Shown here piece after piece: positions 4,958 to 8,234 of a stretch of 8,234 nt of DNA. Each line of letters opens with the position of its first letter. The stretch's first letter is position 1. Origin of the DNA: Fidelibacterota bacterium TMED108 (GTDB lineage Bacteria > Fidelibacterota > Marinisomatia > Marinisomatales > TCS55); assembly GCA_002172545.1 (NCBI GenBank), contig NHFJ01000015.1, positions 14,057 to 22,290 on the forward strand, written 5' to 3'. Made by a program: the position numbers and the translations under genes. The notes under the pieces are model-generated. The model searched no databases. It saw nothing but the letters and a program-made list of their open reading frames with translations, and was not told the origin of the DNA.

Positions 4958-6970
4958 ATGCTTACCGCAATAGAACGCGTCGCGTTTATTTTTCTCGTTA
5001 TTTTTTCAATGAGTCTATCCTATACAACTTTTTCCAGGATGTTTAAAATCATATCCAGAGGAACCCAGCCATTAAATTGGAAATCTGTTTTAAAAAACTG
5101 GCCTAAGGGTTTAGCCGTTTTTATTAGTCAAAAAACCCTTTTTAAAACTAGGCCAATTATTGGAGCTATTCATGCAGGGGTTGCCTGGGGTTTTACTTTA
5201 TACCTTTTAGTCAATATCATTGATATAATGTATGGAATGATTCCCGGATTTAAATTTCTGCCAAATAATTTCTTTGGCAATATTTATCGATTTTTTGTGG
5301 ATAGCTTTAGTGTTATTGTATTACTAGGCGTTTTGTTTTTTCTCGCTCGTAGATTTATTGTAAAAGATAAACGCCTTACTACAAATGAGCCTGTAATGCT
5401 TAGTGACGCTGCAAAAAAAGGAATCAAAAGAGATTCGCTTATTGTAGGTTTATTTATAATCCTTCACGTTGGCTTTAGATTTATTGGTGCATCATTTGAA
5501 GTTGCGTTGCATGGATCAGATTGGAGTCAGCCCGTAGCAACTATGGTTGCATCATTCTGGAGCGGACTCCCATATGAATCATTGGTCATTGGAGAACATA
5601 TTTCTTGGTGGGTTGCCCTAGGATTGATTTTACTTTTTACTCCGTATTTTCCATATTCTAAGCATGCACACCTGTTTATGGCCCCCCTTAATTATATGGC
5701 AGAAACCAAGCGTAGATCTATGACAACCTTAGAGATAATGGACCTTGAAGATGAAAGTATAGAACAATTTGGTGCATCAAAACTTGAACACCTTCCACAA
5801 AAAGAATTATTGGATGGATATGCATGTATTATGTGTAATCGATGTCAAGATATCTGTCCTGCATATCAAACCGGAAAAGAGCTATCGCCTGCCTCGCTTG
5901 AGATAAACAAGCGTTACCATTACAATGATAATATGAAAGAATTTTCTAGTGGAGCTGAAAGTCTCGACACGCTATCGAAATGGATGCTTTCAGAGGAAGC
6001 AGCTTGGTCATGCACAACATGCGGCTTTTGCTTAGAGGCTTGCCCGGTAGGAAATGAGCCAATGGTTGATATTCTTAGAATGAGACAGGATCTGGTGCTT
6101 ATGGAAAGTAAATTCCCCAGAGAAGCTATGGAGGTATTTGATAAAATTGAAAATTATGGAAATCCCTGGGGTATGTCCCCACAGGACAGGGAAAAATGGA
6201 CAGAAGGAATGGATATTCCGGTTATGCGGGAAAAGGGGTCTGCTGAATATTTATACTGGGCAGGTTGCTCTGGAGCATACGATGATAGGGGAAAAGATAT
6301 ATCGAGATCAGTAGCAAAAATAATGAAAAAAGCTGATATAGATTTTGCAATTCTTGGAAATGAAGAAAGTTGCACCGGTGATTCAGCCAGGCGAATTGGC
6401 AATGAGTATTTATTCCAAATGCAGGCCGATCAGAACATTCAAAATTTTGAAAAGTACGACGTAAAGAAAATTGTTACCCAGTGCCCGCATTGTTTAACTA
6501 CGCTTAAAAATGACTATGCTGAAATTGGAACAGATCTTGAAGTTATGCATCATTCAGAATTTATTTCAGACTTAATAAAGCAAGGTAAAATTGAACCAGA
6601 AGCTTCTGTTGATGAAGATATTACTTTTCATGATGCATGTTACGTAGGTCGTCATCATGGTGAATACGATGCACCCCGCGATGTATTGCAATCTGTATTA
6701 TCAGAAAAAGCTACAATAAAAGAAATGCCAAGAAATAAAGAAGAGAGTTTCTGTTGTGGTGCAGGAGGTGGTAATATGTGGTACGAAATAAAACAAGGTA
6801 AGCGCATAAACGTTGAAAGATTCGAAGAGGCAATCGAAACCGGTGTAAAAAAAGTAGCAACTTCATGTAATTTTTGCATGATTATGATGGAGGATGGGCG
6901 CAAGGTAACCGGTCAAGATGAAAATATGGAAGTTTATGACATCGCTGAGCTTGTTGCGGAAAGAATTTAA
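4958..6970 (+). CDS. etfD: EtfD/EMO-type membrane iron-sulfur oxidoreductase (ETF:menaquinone oxidoreductase)
   Basis: A 670-aa membrane protein predicted to pass electrons from EtfAB to the (mena)quinone pool. Residues 1 to about 245 form a NarI-like domain with five hydrophobic segments (about 5-30, 66-92, 110-132, 159-182, 208-232). Candidate haem b ligands are H72, H170, H214 and H236/H238. Two 4Fe-4S motifs follow: C290, C293, C296, C300 and C352, C355, C358, C362, each ending in CP. Two CCG (HdrB/HdrD-type) domains come next. The first has C437, C472, C509 and C512, with serine at 471 in place of the usual first cysteine of the pair. The second is complete with C561, C599/C600, C637 and C640. 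This order matches EMO of syntrophic fatty-acid oxidisers and mycobacterial EtfD (Rv0338c), which need EtfAB as partner, and etfBA lie directly upstream. The start is 4 nt after the etfA stop with no strong ribosome binding site, so coupling is likely. The quinone type is inferred. Confidence 0.92.
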   Translation: MLTAIERVAFIFLVIFSMSLSYTTFSRMFKIISRGTQPLNWKSVLKNWPKGLAVFISQKTLFKTRPIIGAIHAGVAWGFTLYLLVNIIDIMYGMIPGFKFLPNNFFGNIYRFFVDSFSVIVLLGVLFFLARRFIVKDKRLTTNEPVMLSDAAKKGIKRDSLIVGLFIILHVGFRFIGASFEVALHGSDWSQPVATMVASFWSGLPYESLVIGEHISWWVALGLILLFTPYFPYSKHAHLFMAPLNYMAETKRRSMTTLEIMDLEDESIEQFGASKLEHLPQKELLDGYACIMCNRCQDICPAYQTGKELSPASLEINKRYHYNDNMKEFSSGAESLDTLSKWMLSEEAAWSCTTCGFCLEACPVGNEPMVDILRMRQDLVLMESKFPREAMEVFDKIENYGNPWGMSPQDREKWTEGMDIPVMREKGSAEYLYWAGCSGAYDDRGKDISRSVAKIMKKADIDFAILGNEESCTGDSARRIGNEYLFQMQADQNIQNFEKYDVKKIVTQCPHCLTTLKNDYAEIGTDLEVMHHSEFISDLIKQGKIEPEASVDEDITFHDACYVGRHHGEYDAPRDVLQSVLSEKATIKEMPRNKEESFCCGAGGGNMWYEIKQGKRINVERFEEAIETGVKKVATSCNFCMIMMEDGRKVTGQDENMEVYDIAELVAERI

Positions 6971-6972
6971 AA

Positions 6973-8234
6973 ATGTCAAAAAATATTAATTTCACACTAC
7001 TATCTAGTGTTTTGTCTGTATGTACGCTATTTGCAAGCTCTCCAGAGGTTGACTCTGATGCATTAAGGTACAAATCTATGAGCGCCGTTAGAACGGATTT
7101 AGCTCCTAAAATTGATGGAAATCTTGATGATGAGGTATGGGTAAATGCAGTTGCCTTGGATGATTTCATTCAATATGAACCTTACAATCTTAAGCCCCCT
7201 ACCGTTGAAACTGAAGTTAGGGTTTTGTACGATGACAATTATGTATATATAGCTTTTCAGAATTTTGATCCAGATCCTTCATCTATTATGGATAGAATTA
7301 GCAGGAGAGATGACTTTGAGGCAATTGAAAAAAATGTTGACTGGGTTGGATTTGGAATTGATTCAAACAATGACGATATGACTGGAAACTGGTTTATGTT
7401 AACTGCTGCAGGAGTTCAGCTAGATGTTTCGATTAATGAGAGTGGAGGGTGGAGAGATAAATATGATATAAGTTGGAATGCCGTATGGGACGGCAAAACT
7501 CAAATTCATTCTGAAGGTTGGTCGGCTGAAATTAGAGTACCATTTAATGTATTTCAATTTACGAAAAATGAGGTGCAAACATGGGGTGGGACTTTTCAAA
7601 GAGGCTATTTTAAAGATCAAGAAGAGATTCATTGGCCTGGAAGATCTAAAGGAGTAAAGAATACAGTTCCGTATTACGGTGCTATCAATGGACTAAAAAA
7701 TATTCCACAACCTAAAAATCTTGAGTTAGTTCCCTATGTATTAGCAGGACAAACCCAGTCTGATGAATTAAATAATGAAGGAAATGTGGGTTTGGATCTA
7801 CGGTATAACCTTAACTCAACTGCTACATTAAATATGACATTTAACCCTGATTTTGGCCAGGTTGAGGCAGATCCTTCCGTGTTAAATTTATCAGCGTTTG
7901 AAACACGCCTTGAAGAAAAGCGTCCATTTTTTGTTCAGGGTGCGAGCTTTTTTAATAGCTGGCTTAGACTTTTTAATTCAAGAAGAATCGGTCGTCGCCC
8001 CAACTTTAACGAGCCATCTTCTGGAGATATAGTTGACCAGCCCAATGAAACTACCATTTTATCAGCAGCAAAGGTTTTAGGTCAAACTACATCGGGTATT
8101 AAATATGGTATTATAAATGCCGTCACTAGCGAAGAATACGGTACTCGCGAATACGATTTAAACGGTGTAACAAAAAAAGACCGTTTTTTAGTTGAACCTT
8201 ATTCAAACTACTTTGTTGGTAGGTTTACTAAGCC
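6973..8234 (+). CDS. DUF5916 protein with N-terminal CBM9-like domain (C-terminal part beyond window)
   Basis: A predicted secreted or outer-membrane protein of unknown function; 420 codons are visible and the frame runs off the right edge. Residues 1 to about 22 are a signal peptide (MSKNINFTLLSSVLSVCTLFASS); C17 is not in a proper lipobox. The CBM9-like beta-sandwich spans about 45-235, with KIDGNLDDEVW (46-56), TEVRVLYDDNYVYIAF (80-95), RISRRDDF (108-115), the conserved GW(S/T)AEIRVPF (182-191) and WGGTFQR (204-210). The DUF5916 region starts at about 248 and shows its strongest signatures: NPDFGQVEADPSVLNLSAFE (291-310), EEKRPFFVQG (314-323) and LFNSRRIGRRP (333-343). The remainder is normally a long beta-rich, probably barrel-forming region. 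The start lies only 2 nt after the etfD stop, with GGAAAG inside the end of etfD as a possible ribosome binding site, so it appears to be the fourth gene of the etf operon. Sugar binding is not established for this family. Confidence 0.9.
   Translation, partial: MSKNINFTLLSSVLSVCTLFASSPEVDSDALRYKSMSAVRTDLAPKIDGNLDDEVWVNAVALDDFIQYEPYNLKPPTVETEVRVLYDDNYVYIAFQNFDPDPSSIMDRISRRDDFEAIEKNVDWVGFGIDSNNDDMTGNWFMLTAAGVQLDVSINESGGWRDKYDISWNAVWDGKTQIHSEGWSAEIRVPFNVFQFTKNEVQTWGGTFQRGYFKDQEEIHWPGRSKGVKNTVPYYGAINGLKNIPQPKNLELVPYVLAGQTQSDELNNEGNVGLDLRYNLNSTATLNMTFNPDFGQVEADPSVLNLSAFETRLEEKRPFFVQGASFFNSWLRLFNSRRIGRRPNFNEPSSGDIVDQPNETTILSAAKVLGQTTSGIKYGIINAVTSEEYGTREYDLNGVTKKDRFLVEPYSNYFVGRFTK

Noticed and set aside
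3217..6970. FixABCX-type bifurcating ETF complex
   Set aside because: No FixC flavoprotein or FixX ferredoxin is present; the third gene is a haem b/CCG iron-sulfur membrane protein instead.
6154..7632. Minus-strand frames of 70-95 codons opposite etfD and the DUF5916 gene
   Set aside because: They are antisense to confidently assigned genes, with composition typical of shadow frames.

Overview
The window looks like a chromosomal segment of an AT-rich marine bacterium of the FCB superphylum. Ca. Neomarinimicrobiota (Marinimicrobia, SAR406) is the best guess, and Bacteroidota is the main alternative. The evidence is a TonB-dependent receptor with a carboxypeptidase-regulatory-like N-terminus, a DUF5916/CBM9-like outer-membrane-type protein, a lipoprotein with an acidic run straight after the lipid cysteine, and DxDxDG calcium loops in two surface proteins. 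A clear AGGAG ribosome binding site before the lipoprotein gene argues mildly against typical Bacteroidota. The taxonomy is inferred from gene content only.

Left half, minus strand (1-2990): an uncharacterised 420-aa lipoprotein gene is followed downstream by a TonB-dependent receptor gene that runs off the left edge. A strong hairpin terminator (1669-1702) sits between them. A 226-bp AT-rich divergent region (2991-3216) separates this pair from the right half. It must hold the lipoprotein promoter and the promoter of the plus-strand operon, and it contains two inverted repeats.

Right half, plus strand (3217-8234): four tightly packed genes with gaps of 9, 4 and 2 nt. They are etfB, etfA, a 670-aa membrane iron-sulfur oxidoreductase of the EtfD/EMO type (NarI-like haem b domain, two 4Fe-4S motifs, two CCG/HdrD-like domains), and a DUF5916 protein cut by the right edge. 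The first three form a complete route from acyl-CoA dehydrogenases through the EtfAB flavoprotein to the (mena)quinone pool, used in beta-oxidation or branched-chain amino-acid catabolism. The fourth is a predicted secreted or outer-membrane protein whose tight linkage to an electron-transfer module is unexplained.

I saw no RNA gene, insertion sequence, CRISPR array or phage gene. Nothing amounts to a proven new system. The least explained parts are the lipoprotein/TonB-receptor pair and the coupling of the DUF5916 gene to the ETF respiratory module.
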